Below are positions 46,922-55,023 of a stretch of DNA of 59,306 bases, one piece after another. The position numbers and the translations under genes were made by a program. Source of the DNA: Luteitalea sp. (GTDB lineage Bacteria; Acidobacteriota; Vicinamibacteria; Vicinamibacterales; Vicinamibacteraceae); the NCBI GenBank assembly GCA_009377495.1, contig WHTZ01000037.1, positions 1 through 59,306 of the forward strand. Direction: 5' to 3'. Positions within the stretch are counted from its first letter, which is position 1. Each line of letters begins with the position of its first letter. The notes beneath the pieces were generated by a model. That model worked only from the letters and a program-made list of their open reading frames with translations, was not told where the DNA came from and ran no database searches.

Positions 46922-47577
46922 GATTCTCGCAGCGGAGTTGGACTGAACGCGCCGTGAGTGGTATGAAGATTCATCCTACCTACGGCCATGCCCAAGACAA
47001 AGTCGTCGAAATTGTCGGGTAACCCGTCACGTCGGTCAGCACTCCCGCCGCAGGTGTGACGAGCGCGTATTGTCTTAACCACGGCCACGCCCCACGGCAA
47101 AACCCGTCTCTGGGGTATCCATTTGACCGGACCTAACCCAGCCGTTCTCAACGCTCGGCGCAGCCGGCTGGCCGCCCGTGGCGAAGATCCCTCCGAGCGG
47201 CTGCCACGAGCCGGTGCCCTCCCACGACTTCGTCACCGGCCAGCGGCCACCGCCCTGCCGGCCGCGCCCTCGCGAGCATCCGCCGAGCTTGGAGCGCCCG
47301 CCGGCGAACCGCCCGTGAATAATGGCTGGGTTAGGTCCGGTTAAATGGATACCCCCAAAGACCGGTTTTTGCGCAGTGCTCAGAAAAGAACCCCGGTGCT
47401 CGAGGCCACTCCTTGTAGGCAGCGGCTTTAGTGTCCCGTACAAACAGCCGTCCGGGGCAGCTACGCGGGGGGGGCGACCAGGAGGACCTGATAGCCAAGT
47501 TGTTCAAGGTGTCGCACATGGCGACGAATCGCCCGCTCGCGGTGCCGCCGGCTAATTTCTTGCGCGACATGCTGCGG
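46922..47577. other. Gene-free stretch holding a MITE-like element and a coding remnant
   Basis: Besides the element at 47109-47357 the only recognisable trace is at about 47485-47581 (plus), where EDLIAKLFKVSHMATNRPL followed by a short tail and TGA resembles the C-terminal end of ImmA/IrrE-type proteins (DLIxxLAKxFxVSxxAMxxRL). There is no upstream portion of that gene. The remaining sequence shows nothing supportable. Confidence 0.4.
47109..47357. mobile_element. MITE-like element with ~33-bp inverted ends
   Basis: TATCCATTTGACCGGACCTA (within 47109-47143) and its inverse near 47324-47357 (TAGGTCCGGTTAAATGGATA) form long imperfect terminal inverted repeats around ~180 bp with no coding capacity. 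The left end with adjoining bases, 55 bp in all, occurs again at 49036-49090. Size and structure fit a non-autonomous transposon or the remains of an insertion sequence whose transposase is not in the window. Confidence 0.6.
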
Positions 47578-48828
47578 CTACATTGATTGGCCGGTGTGCT
47601 CGCCGATGGCCGCGATCGCGGCTTCATTGATCATGTGGGGTTCCTGAAATCGCTCGGCAAACTCGACGGCGGTCACGTTGTGGAATTCCCGCATCTCCTG
47701 CTTTTCCGGGGCACCCCCGAGCTGCTTTCTTAAGGTCGTACGCACGTTGGTATCGGCGCCATTTCGCAGCAGCAGTTGGGCAAGCGAATCCGTTCGCGGA
47801 GGAAGCGACACCGTAGTGTGAAACAAAGGCGTGTGGCCGCCGAAGCCTTCGGCGTCGATCGCGGCGCGGGCGTCTACTTCGGCTCCCCTGTCGATGAGCC
47901 ACAGCGCAATCTCCGCCTCGTGAAAGTCGATTGCCATGTGAAGCAGCGTCCCGCCGTCGAGTGGAGCACCGTGGAGCCCTTCACCTGGCTTGATGCCGAG
48001 CTCGCCGGGATAGATTTCCGATTGGGCAAAATGCCGATGAAGCAGGTCGCCATCGCGGTCTAAGCACGCCGCGAGCAGGTCGATCCGTCCGCGATGGATT
48101 GCCATCGGCGCCGTGTCCGGGAGCGGAAAGCCGGCGTCGGCGAACACGGCTAGGCAGGCGTGCTTTCCTGCCGGATCGCGCGCATAAGTGCAAACGAGCA
48201 TCTGCACGCAATTGCCGTATTCGGCGCTGACGGCGTGCAAGCCCGCGCCGCGTTCGATCAGCCACCTGAGTGCCTCAGGCGCGAGGCACTCGCAGGGTGC
48301 AAAGAGAATCGGGTAGCGGCCATCCCATCGTGCGTTCACGTTCGCTCCGTGCGCGACCAGCAATTCCATCATTGGAATTCGCTCGTCCGACAAAGCGGCG
48401 CGCATCAGCGGGCCATCGCCGCCTTGGTGGACGTCCGAGCCGTTTTCGAGCATCCACCGCGCGATCGCAAGTCGCTCGGGGCTGCAGCGCCCGCCGCGAC
48501 ACTCGGCCGCCCAGGTCAGCGGGCCGTTCTTGTTGTAGCCCATAGGCGCTCGGTGCAACTCCGGATTGCGCTCCATCATTGCGGCGACGCGCGGCAAGTC
48601 GTTTGCGTCGATGGCATCCTTGAGGTGACCAATCTCCGTAAGCGATTCGACGTAGGCCTTGAGCTTCGGCCAGCTTGCGAAGCCGTACTCGCGGGCAAGT
48701 TGGAATTGGGCCGCGGCGAGCGACTTCGCACCGCCTGCCTTGAGAAGATCCTTGGCCTGATTCCTCAGGTGGCGTAGGTCCGGCCGTTCGGGAAGCGCGC
48801 GAGACGCGCTCTCGGGGTGGGTCGACAT
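47578..48828 (-). CDS. Ankyrin repeat protein
   Basis: A 416-residue protein with AAAGGAGG before the ATG. The N-terminal region (PERPDLRHLRNQAKDLLKAG, then AREYGFASWPKLKAYVESL) is the helical cap common to this group of acidobacterial ankyrin proteins. Repeats follow from ~95 to ~370: GPLTWAAECRGGRCSPERLA, GPLMRAALSDERIPMMELLV, AHGANVNARWDGRYPILFAP, GTLLHMAIDFHEAEIALWLI, HTPLFHTTVSLPPRTDSLAQ. No signal peptide: cytoplasmic, probably a protein-binding scaffold. The broken gene at 6898-7396 belongs to the same group. Isolated; role unknown. Confidence 0.9.
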   Translation of the reverse strand: MSTHPESASRALPERPDLRHLRNQAKDLLKAGGAKSLAAAQFQLAREYGFASWPKLKAYVESLTEIGHLKDAIDANDLPRVAAMMERNPELHRAPMGYNKNGPLTWAAECRGGRCSPERLAIARWMLENGSDVHQGGDGPLMRAALSDERIPMMELLVAHGANVNARWDGRYPILFAPCECLAPEALRWLIERGAGLHAVSAEYGNCVQMLVCTYARDPAGKHACLAVFADAGFPLPDTAPMAIHRGRIDLLAACLDRDGDLLHRHFAQSEIYPGELGIKPGEGLHGAPLDGGTLLHMAIDFHEAEIALWLIDRGAEVDARAAIDAEGFGGHTPLFHTTVSLPPRTDSLAQLLLRNGADTNVRTTLRKQLGGAPEKQEMREFHNVTAVEFAERFQEPHMINEAAIAAIGEHTGQSM

Positions 48829-49259
48829 GGCGACCTCCTTTCATCGTCGTGCCCGGTGTCCGCATGGCGGGCTGAAAGAAGGATCGCTTGATTTCTTTCC
48901 AGCGACGATGGGCTTCTGCCCTTTCCGCGGACCGGAGGCCTCCGTTAGGCCAGATGCAAGTGTAGCAGGCAGCGGTACGCTACGACAGAGAATTCATTCG
49001 GGCCCGTGCAAAGACGATAAGAACGATTAGACCGGTCTGGGGTATCCATTTGACGGGACCTAACCCAGCTGTTCTCAACGCTCGGCGCAGATCGATCGCC
49101 TGGTCCCCGGCTGGCAGTCACGCTTCCTCGCCCCCGATTTTCCGTCGCCGCTGACGGTACTGCGCGAGGCCCTCCGCAAGCCGAGAGCGGACAACAAATA
49201 GGACGGCTCAGGAGCCGCGAAGGTGCACCCAGCCGTTCAGCACCTGACGTCTGCGTCAT
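48829..49259. other. Gene-free stretch with solo repeat copy and coding remnant
   Basis: Holds the third repeat copy (49036-49090). Directly after it, plus strand ~49088-49197 translates to QIDRLVPGWQSRFLAPDFPS followed by PLTVLREALRKPRADNK and TAG: a tidy C-terminal tail with no upstream gene, probably left when the repeat inserted or recombined. Family not recognised with confidence. Confidence 0.4.
49036..49090. repeat. Solo copy of the 55-bp element end
   Basis: Matches 47109-47163 over 55 bp with two or three differences, both running from TCTGGGGTATCC to CTCGGCGCAG. No inverted partner is found nearby. Confidence 0.75.
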
Positions 49260-51257
49260 TCATGCGCGGTGCGGTGGAGAGGCGCTGTGTCGTGTGTTAG
49301 CGAGAGGCTTCACCCGATCGAAGCGTAGGTTTCGCACGCCGTGGGCATTCACCGTAAATCCGCTCACTTGACCATGCGTGTCGCGCAAGAATGTCACAAC
49401 GTTGACGAGGCGACCGCTGAATGTGTCGGAAAGGATCGGTTTTAATGGGATGTCGTCCCGGCCTGGCCGCTGGATCACCAACCCGGAGTCACGCGCTGTC
49501 ATCTCGTAGGTGACATCGAGCTCTGCGCTTGCGTACCTTCCTAGAAACGGCCGGAGCTCCGTACTTGAGGGTGCGAACGGCGGCACCCGCTGCATGACCA
49601 CGGGCTTCGACCTTCCTTCGAACACGTGAACCTCCTGAGGTCGGCCGGGCGCGGCCGCAGGGAATTCGACGGCGATCGGCGTTTGGGGAATGACGAAGCG
49701 GGTTGCGCTGACTGGCGTCAGGTCGATGCTCTCGCCTTCACCTGCGCCCGAAGCCCAGACGAGTTTGCCGTCGCGGATGAATATCCGGGCGAACGTTCCT
49801 TTCGCTGGGTCTCGATAAAGGCCCAGCTTATTTGCAAGCTTGTCGGCTGGCCGTAGAACCGGCGCGGCCGTCGTGGTCTCACCTCCTTTGGAGGGCGCAG
49901 GAATATCCGTGAGGTAGACTCCCGCAACGCTCCGTGCCAGCCCACCGACCATGGGGCCGATGTTGTCCAAGTTGCACAAAACCGCGACAGCGAGTCCCCG
50001 ATCCGGATATCGGATCACATAGGCGGCATACCCTGGGTCGCCTCCGCCGTGTCCGATCGTCCGCAAGCCACGATCCTGTCCAATCTCGAGCCCAAAACCG
50101 TATTGGCTCGTCTCACCGCTCCTGAGGACAGTCGGCCTTTGCATTTCAGTGAGGAACGCCCTGTCGCCGACGCGCACGTCGGTAAAGTTCTCTTGCCAGC
50201 GCAACAGGTCGCGGACCGTCGTGAAGAGACCGGTGGTACCAATCAGATGACCGAGGTCGGCATGGGGGATCAGATCCACACGACCTGCCTCCCGATGATA
50301 GCCCTCCGCTCGATTCGAGACGACGATCGCGGGATCGTCATGAACGTGCGTGTGCCGCATGCCGAGCGGCTTGAAGATGTTCGCGTCCGCGAAGGCGCGA
50401 AGCGACTGCGCGCTCACCCGCTTCACGAGGCTGGCGAGTAGCACATAACCACTGTTGCTGTATTCGAACTCGCTGCCTGGCGTGAAGTTGAGGGTCCGTT
50501 GCCGCGCCAGGATGCTCACGATGGCCTCGTTCAGGTCACCAGCTTGATCACTCGGTGCAGCAAGCTCGCGAAGGAGGAAGGCGTCACGGAGGCCGCTCGT
50601 ATGAGTGAGAAGGTGACGAATCGTGAGCCGGTTCTTGTCGTCAGCCCATTCAGGAATGTGCTTTCGCACCTCGTCGACCACGCAGGGATCGACGACACCA
50701 GCCGCGGGCACAGTGGCCGTGGGACGGGCCTCCATGAAGCCGTCCGCGCCGACGACGAGGTTCTGATGCCCGGCGGGCAGATCATCGATCCGGAACGCGC
50801 CGCGCGCGTCCGTGTACACACGAATGCCGGTACGTACCGGCGCCTGAACGAGGACACCGGGAAGGGGCGCGCCGGTTCGTGCGTCGACAACGTGGCCGCT
50901 CACGGAGCCATGGGACTTCGGCGGCGGCGACCGGGACGCGGGCCGGCGTGGCGGCGCCTTCACAACGAGCACCGTCTCCCGGGGCCCATCCTTCGCCCGT
51001 AAGCCGTGAGGGCGAAGGAGCTCGTCCAGGATCTTGCGCGGCGAGGTGGCGCGCGGCTCGTCCGATACGAGCATGTCCGAGCGCACTAGTTCGGTGCTGA
51101 AGATGATCTTCAAGCCTTCGCGCCGCAGCGCCTGAAGCGCGTCGTGCAGCGGACGGCCGGCAAACGGCTCCGCACGCGTTTCGGCGGTCACGACGGCCTG
51201 GCTCGCCGTGGCAGCGATCATGGCGATGGCCGCCGCAAGCAGGCGACCGGCCGTCAC
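49260..51257 (-). CDS. Chimeric STN/carboxypeptidase-like domain plus beta-lactamase-fold protein without SxxK
   Basis: A 665-residue exported protein; its GTG overlaps the FecR stop (GTGA). Signal peptide (LLAAAIAMIAATASQA), STN domain ~31-90 (DALQALRREGLKIIFSTELV), carboxypeptidase regulatory-like domain ~118-180 (GSVSGHVVDARTGAPLPGVL), exactly the N-terminus of FecR-linked TonB-dependent receptors. At about residue 190 it switches to a serine beta-lactamase/DD-peptidase-like domain (LTIRHLLTHTSGLRD, YSNSGYVLL, GHGGGDPGYAAYVIRYPD). That domain starts after the point where the catalytic SxxK should be, so the nucleophile is missing although YSN and HGG remain. Hydrolase activity is therefore unlikely; a binding role or a decayed fusion are the options. 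Confidence 0.85.
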   Translation of the reverse strand: MTAGRLLAAAIAMIAATASQAVVTAETRAEPFAGRPLHDALQALRREGLKIIFSTELVRSDMLVSDEPRATSPRKILDELLRPHGLRAKDGPRETVLVVKAPPRRPASRSPPPKSHGSVSGHVVDARTGAPLPGVLVQAPVRTGIRVYTDARGAFRIDDLPAGHQNLVVGADGFMEARPTATVPAAGVVDPCVVDEVRKHIPEWADDKNRLTIRHLLTHTSGLRDAFLLRELAAPSDQAGDLNEAIVSILARQRTLNFTPGSEFEYSNSGYVLLASLVKRVSAQSLRAFADANIFKPLGMRHTHVHDDPAIVVSNRAEGYHREAGRVDLIPHADLGHLIGTTGLFTTVRDLLRWQENFTDVRVGDRAFLTEMQRPTVLRSGETSQYGFGLEIGQDRGLRTIGHGGGDPGYAAYVIRYPDRGLAVAVLCNLDNIGPMVGGLARSVAGVYLTDIPAPSKGGETTTAAPVLRPADKLANKLGLYRDPAKGTFARIFIRDGKLVWASGAGEGESIDLTPVSATRFVIPQTPIAVEFPAAAPGRPQEVHVFEGRSKPVVMQRVPPFAPSSTELRPFLGRYASAELDVTYEMTARDSGLVIQRPGRDDIPLKPILSDTFSGRLVNVVTFLRDTHGQVSGFTVNAHGVRNLRFDRVKPLANTRHSASPPHRA

Positions 51258-52345
51258 CGCGGCCCCTCCTCACGTGCGTCGCCCCGCAATGCGCGGCTCG
51301 ACGAGATCACGACGCTGCCGCCCTCGATGCGATGGGCGAGACCGCAGGCGGCGAGCACAACATCCAGTGACTCCTCGAGGGTCAAGCCGTCGATCGACCC
51401 ATGCACGATAGTCGTCGCCGCCGTCCGCGCGAGCGACGCGTCGGCGAAGCGCACGTGCCAGCCGCCCTCGCGCTCGACCCAGTCGAGAAACGCCGTCAGC
51501 GGCTTGCCTTCGATGTTCGCCGGCGGCGCCGCGCGGCTGACCCAGTCCCACAACACGCCTTGCAGGGGAATCGTCCGGCGCGTGACCTCCCCGGCGCTGC
51601 TCGTCACGAGCTCCGTACCCCGCCGCACCTCGTGGCATCGCGTCTCCTGCTGCAGCCGGACGAGACCGTCCCGTACGCGCACGCGCACACCTGACGCTAG
51701 CCGCCGCACCTCGAAGCGTGTCCCGACATCACGGGCGATGCCATACGGCGTGCGAATCTCCACGCGCTGGCGCGGCGATGATCCCTCGTCCCCCGTGTCA
51801 ACGTAGACTGCCCCCGCCTCCAGCACGACATCCTCGTCGTTCTCCAGTTGCACGGTGGTCGCCTCGTCCAGCCGCAGGGCCACGCCGCCGTGCAGGCGGA
51901 TCGCAGCCCGCGTGCCCGCGGGCGTGCGCACCAGGGCTCCCTGATGAATGGGATGGCTCGACAGGCGATTGCCAGGATCGAGCGTGACCTCGGCCTCGTC
52001 CTGACGACCCGTGTGCTCCGTCAGCGAGAAGGGGCCCGTCGCAGCCTCGACAGAGGCGATGACGGCAGCGGGTGTCGCGGCAGGCGGGCGAGCTGGAGGT
52101 CGCAGCGTCACCCGTGTCGCGACGATCATCAGTGCGGCCGCCGCCAAGACTGCGGCAGCGAACAGGCCCTGTCGTTGGCGCCGGCGCACGCGCACCGTGT
52201 CGTGCCACCGATCGCGGACCGCCAGGCGCACGCGCGCGGAGCGATCGGCGGGCACGGCCGGCCGCGGCCCCGCCAGCCGCAGCAGCTCGTGCAAGGGGTC
52301 GCGTTCGTCAGACATCGCGTTCGTCTCGGGCACCTGATGCTCCAT
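51254..52345 (-). CDS. FecR family anti-sigma / sigma regulator
   Basis: A 363-residue inner-membrane regulator. Short cytoplasmic N-terminal part (DPLHELLRLAGPRPAVPADR), one transmembrane helix (GLFAAAVLAAAALMIVATRV), FecR domain (GNRLSSHPIHQGALVRTPAG, EDVVLEAGAVYVDT, VEIRTPYGIARDVGTRFEVR, VRVRDGLVRL) and a C-terminal DUF4974-like/secretin-type segment (IEGKPLTAFLDWVEREGGWH). FecR passes an outer-membrane signal to an ECF sigma factor. It follows the sigma gene by 22 nt and overlaps the next gene by GTGA. AGAGGAG is 11 nt before the ATG at 52345; MSDERD at 52312 is the alternative start. Confidence 0.92.
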   Translation of the reverse strand: MEHQVPETNAMSDERDPLHELLRLAGPRPAVPADRSARVRLAVRDRWHDTVRVRRRQRQGLFAAAVLAAAALMIVATRVTLRPPARPPAATPAAVIASVEAATGPFSLTEHTGRQDEAEVTLDPGNRLSSHPIHQGALVRTPAGTRAAIRLHGGVALRLDEATTVQLENDEDVVLEAGAVYVDTGDEGSSPRQRVEIRTPYGIARDVGTRFEVRRLASGVRVRVRDGLVRLQQETRCHEVRRGTELVTSSAGEVTRRTIPLQGVLWDWVSRAAPPANIEGKPLTAFLDWVEREGGWHVRFADASLARTAATTIVHGSIDGLTLEESLDVVLAACGLAHRIEGGSVVISSSRALRGDAREEGPR

Positions 52346-52367
52346 GAGGGTTAGCGCTCCTCTGTGC

Positions 52368-52960
52368 TCACTCTGACACCACGTGAGTCAACGTCCGGCC
52401 GGTCAGCGTGGCAAAGCCCTCGCGAAAGGCCGCCCGGGCTCGCGTCAAGAGCGACTCCGCGGCCTTCGGCGTCGATCGCAACCGCTGTGCGATGTCCGCA
52501 ACCGCAAGTCCTTCGAGGTATTTCCATTCCAGCACATCTCCGTACCGGGTGGGCAGGTAGTCGAGTGTCAGACGCACGAGCCGCGCGACCTCCTGGCGAT
52601 CGAGCGCCACGTCCGGCCGATCGGAGGCGCTGGCGGTCAGCGCCTCCAGCCGTCCCCGAATCTCGGGTACATCGTCGATCAAGCGGACCTCCGACAGCCT
52701 CCCCTGGCCGCGGTAGTAGGCACTGATCTCGTGCCGGCACAGCGTACACAACCATGTGAAGAGCGCTGCTTCGCCTCGCCATGTCGCCAGCTTGCGCACA
52801 CCCGTGACGAGTCCCGCCTGGACGATGTCCTCGGCCGCGTCCTCGTTCCTGACCCGATTGACGACAAAGCGGTACAGCCGAGGGAAGTAGCCGTCGAGAA
52901 CTCGTCGAAGGCTGTCTCGTCGCCCGCGAGCATTCGGCGAACCAGCGTGCGGTCATCCAT
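52368..52960 (-). pseudogene. ECF RNA polymerase sigma factor, one-base frameshift
   Basis: From ATG 52960 the frame reads MDDRTLVRRMLAGDETAFDE; near 52896-52900 it slips, and the next frame continues DGYFPRLYRFVVNRV, EDAAEDIVQAGLVTGVRKLA, FTWLCTLCRHEISAYYRG (sigma region 2) and later LTLDYLPTRYGDVLEWKYLE and ADIAQRLRSTPKAAESLLTR (region 4). Adding one T to TTC-TCGACGG gives TTC-TTC-GAC-GGC and a whole ~197-residue sigma factor. It pairs with FecR immediately downstream. Either inactivated recently or a sequence error; GTG at 52799 could give only a truncated product lacking region 2. Confidence 0.85.
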
Positions 52961-53167
52961 GTCGATCGGTGAGAGAGGGGAGGGGCCGGAAATCCTTCGG
53001 ATGTCACCGCGCTCACGACCGCGCCCCACGGCTTACTGCAACTTTTTTATTCGCGCAAATGCCGAGCCGAACCCCGTTTTTCTCTGCGTACGAAGTTCGG
53101 TGCACGCGTTCTGGTCGTTGACTCTATTAAGAACTGAGAAAGGCACCGTACGGTCGGAGGTGGCTAG

Positions 53168-53932
53168 ATGGCTGTTTCCTGTGGGCGATACATCGACGCT
53201 CTGTGGTGCAATGACCAGAGATCCAACGTATGGGTGTGGCTGCGCGGTTCCGGGTGGCGGAAACTCGACGACCGCAATGACGATGCGTCCACCAACCTTC
53301 TCGCCATCGCCTCCGCGGCGAAGGCCAAGGGGTGGGCGGTATCTGTCCATGAAGAGACTCGGGGGAGTACTCCCTACATCACCGAGATCTACGATTTCTC
53401 CAACGGAGCCGTCGGCCCGACCGAGAGCATCAGCTTCAGCGTCAGTGAATGCATCTACGGCTGGACGGCCGCCTACGACCAGCGCGGAACGCAGATCACC
53501 GTGCGAATCCGTCTGGACTTCGACGCGGGTATCGATGCCACGACGCAGGCGAACTTGCGCAACACCTGGAGATCTGGCATAGAGAACAAGTGGAGCGGTC
53601 GGTTCGGTTGCTGCACCAACCCGGGCTGCATCGGCAGATGCGTGCTCAACTTCCGCGTGGAATGGGTGAACAGCAACGAGCACCATCGCGTGCGCGTGCG
53701 CGTCGGCCCTGCGCGAAGCAACATGACCACCTGGGACACGATGGATACAGGCGACGTGGCCTCTCACGAGTTTGGCCACATGCTCGGCCATCCGGACGAG
53801 TATTCCGATTCCAACTGCCCCTCCCGCAGTCCCGTGAATACCGGCACGGTCATGGCCGACAACACCGAAGTCGTCGAGCGACTCGTGCGGCCGTTTTGCG
53901 ATCGGCACGGCGTGGCCGTCTACACGGTTTGA
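53168..53932 (+). CDS. Metzincin-type metalloprotease with a small N-terminal partner domain
   Basis: A 254-residue protein, GGAGGTG upstream, no signal peptide. Residues ~10-80 form a small domain (ALWCNDQRSNVWVW, GWRKLDDRNDDASTN, YITEIYDF) which recurs as the whole 72-residue protein at 54494-54712. The catalytic part has ITVRIRLDFDAG, a Cys-rich stretch (GCCTNPGCIGRC) and the zinc motif HEFGHMLGHPDEYSD: His200, Glu201, His204, and Asp210 as third ligand (HExxHxxGxxD), similar to snapalysin-type metzincins, with a Met-turn (GTVMADN). First gene of a five-gene set. The target protein is unknown. Cytoplasmic location unless exported by a specialised route. Confidence 0.8.
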   Translation: MAVSCGRYIDALWCNDQRSNVWVWLRGSGWRKLDDRNDDASTNLLAIASAAKAKGWAVSVHEETRGSTPYITEIYDFSNGAVGPTESISFSVSECIYGWTAAYDQRGTQITVRIRLDFDAGIDATTQANLRNTWRSGIENKWSGRFGCCTNPGCIGRCVLNFRVEWVNSNEHHRVRVRVGPARSNMTTWDTMDTGDVASHEFGHMLGHPDEYSDSNCPSRSPVNTGTVMADNTEVVERLVRPFCDRHGVAVYTV

Positions 53933-53941
53933 GGTGACACG

Positions 53942-54469
53942 ATGCCAGACGAACAGAAAGCTTCACCCGGAGGCGCGCCGCTGGTTCCCGACGAACTGGC
54001 CGAAAAGCTCCGCCTCGCTGCTGACCATGCCGAGCGTGCCAGCGACGTGCAGATTCGTCTTTCGATCGAGGGCGGCCAAGCCGAAGAGCGCTACCGCTAC
54101 CGTTTCGAGGCTACCGGGTCGGGAGCGCTCGCCTGCGAGTTGTACTGCCGGATGACGCAGCGTGATGGACGCATCGCAGGAGAACGCATCGAGCGCGAGG
54201 ACTTCGCGCGCCTGATCCGTTCCGTCGATGTGCCGGCACTGCTCAGCAATCGGCGGCCCCTGCGGCAAATCCCGCCATGCAGCCTGGTTGGCCGCCTCGA
54301 GATCACGGATGGCCTGCGCCAGGTGGCGTTCCTGTTCATGGCGGACCCCGGCCAGGCCGAGTCAGCCGGATACGAGCTGCCCCCTGAGCTAGCACGGGTG
54401 GTCGAGGACGTCTATTCCGTGAGTGCGAAGTACATGGAGAAGCAAGGCATCACGTCCGTTCGCCCCTGA
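53942..54469 (+). CDS. Unknown protein of the metalloprotease cluster
   Basis: A 175-residue soluble protein 9 nt after the protease gene. Its order of elements reads beta-rich start (DVQIRLSIEGGQAEERYRYR), helix (EREDFARLIRSVDVPALL), two strands (SLVGRLEITDG, LRQVAFLFMADPG) and a closing helix (ELPPELARVVEDVYSVSAKY). The protein at 55024-55488 shows the same order, so the two probably share a fold. A protease-inhibitor role would suit the position next to a protease; this is inference only, and no family was recognised. Confidence 0.6.
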   Translation: MPDEQKASPGGAPLVPDELAEKLRLAADHAERASDVQIRLSIEGGQAEERYRYRFEATGSGALACELYCRMTQRDGRIAGERIEREDFARLIRSVDVPALLSNRRPLRQIPPCSLVGRLEITDGLRQVAFLFMADPGQAESAGYELPPELARVVEDVYSVSAKYMEKQGITSVRP

Positions 54470-54493
54470 GACGGATGAGAGAAGGAGACGATT

Positions 54494-54712
54494 ATGCCCT
54501 GGTTGAACGGAAAGAAGGTCAGTTCGCTCTGGTCGAACCACGAACGGTCCAACTCGTGGGCCTGGATCGACGGAGCCTGGAGAAAGTTCCACGACGCGAA
54601 TGACGATGCCTGTACCAACTTCACGATTCTGGGGGCCCACGCAAAGCAGACCAACAGCAACGTGAATGTCTTCGTGGACGGAGATCGCGTCAAGGAGATG
54701 TACGTGTGGTGA
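54494..54712 (+). CDS. Stand-alone copy of the protease's N-terminal domain
   Basis: A 72-residue protein (MPWLNGKKVSSLWSNHERSN, then WAWIDGAWRKFHDANDDACT and VKEMYVW at the end) with AGAAGGAG upstream. It aligns over nearly its full length with residues ~10-80 of the metalloprotease: shared positions include LW-N--RSN-W-W, WRK--D-NDDA-TN, AK and E-Y. A free copy of a protease's accessory domain suggests an antidote, competitor or targeting partner. It may be a separate effector. Translation is probably coupled to the neighbours in the same operon. Confidence 0.75.
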   Translation: MPWLNGKKVSSLWSNHERSNSWAWIDGAWRKFHDANDDACTNFTILGAHAKQTNSNVNVFVDGDRVKEMYVW

Positions 54713-54726
54713 ACGGGAGGCATGTG

Positions 54727-55017
54727 ATGAGCGAGGAAGCGAAAGCCGGTCCTGTATCTCTCACCGAGGATCAAGTCCGCGCCATGGTTCGGGGGGACGC
54801 CGCGCGAGCCGAGGTGGACCGTCTCATCGAGTCGCATTCCGTGAGGCGGAGGGCACCCGCCGACATACAACCCGCCGGCGGCACCTACGACAGCACGAAG
54901 CAGCGGCCGCGGGCGGCCAGCGCCGAAGAGGCGTCCCGCCTTCCCGACACTGAGCCAGGGAAAGCCACGAAGGAGGAGAGCCGCGGTGGGCGGCCGGACC
55001 AGAAGCCACCGCGGTAA
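54727..55017 (+). CDS. Small, largely disordered protein
   Basis: Starts at ATG 54727, chosen because GGGAGG lies 6 nt before it. The 96 residues begin with a short helical part (LTEDQVRAMVRGDAARAEVD) and end in a charged, Pro/Lys/Glu-rich tail without predicted structure (EEASRLPDTEPGKATKEESR). No family recognised. It is 14 nt after the 72-residue gene and 6 nt before the next, so it belongs to the same transcript. Confidence 0.55.
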   Translation: MSEEAKAGPVSLTEDQVRAMVRGDAARAEVDRLIESHSVRRRAPADIQPAGGTYDSTKQRPRAASAEEASRLPDTEPGKATKEESRGGRPDQKPPR

Positions 55018-55023
55018 CTTCCG

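Noticed and set aside
47109..47357. CRISPR-like array
   Set aside because: Only two inverted ends plus one distant copy; no regularly spaced direct repeats occur anywhere in the window.
49260..51257. Functional beta-lactamase
   Set aside because: The SxxK nucleophile motif is missing from the domain, so antibiotic hydrolysis is not expected.
52383..53582. 399-codon open frame on the plus strand
   Set aside because: Covers the sigma gene in antisense and the metalloprotease in the wrong frame; no recognisable domain.
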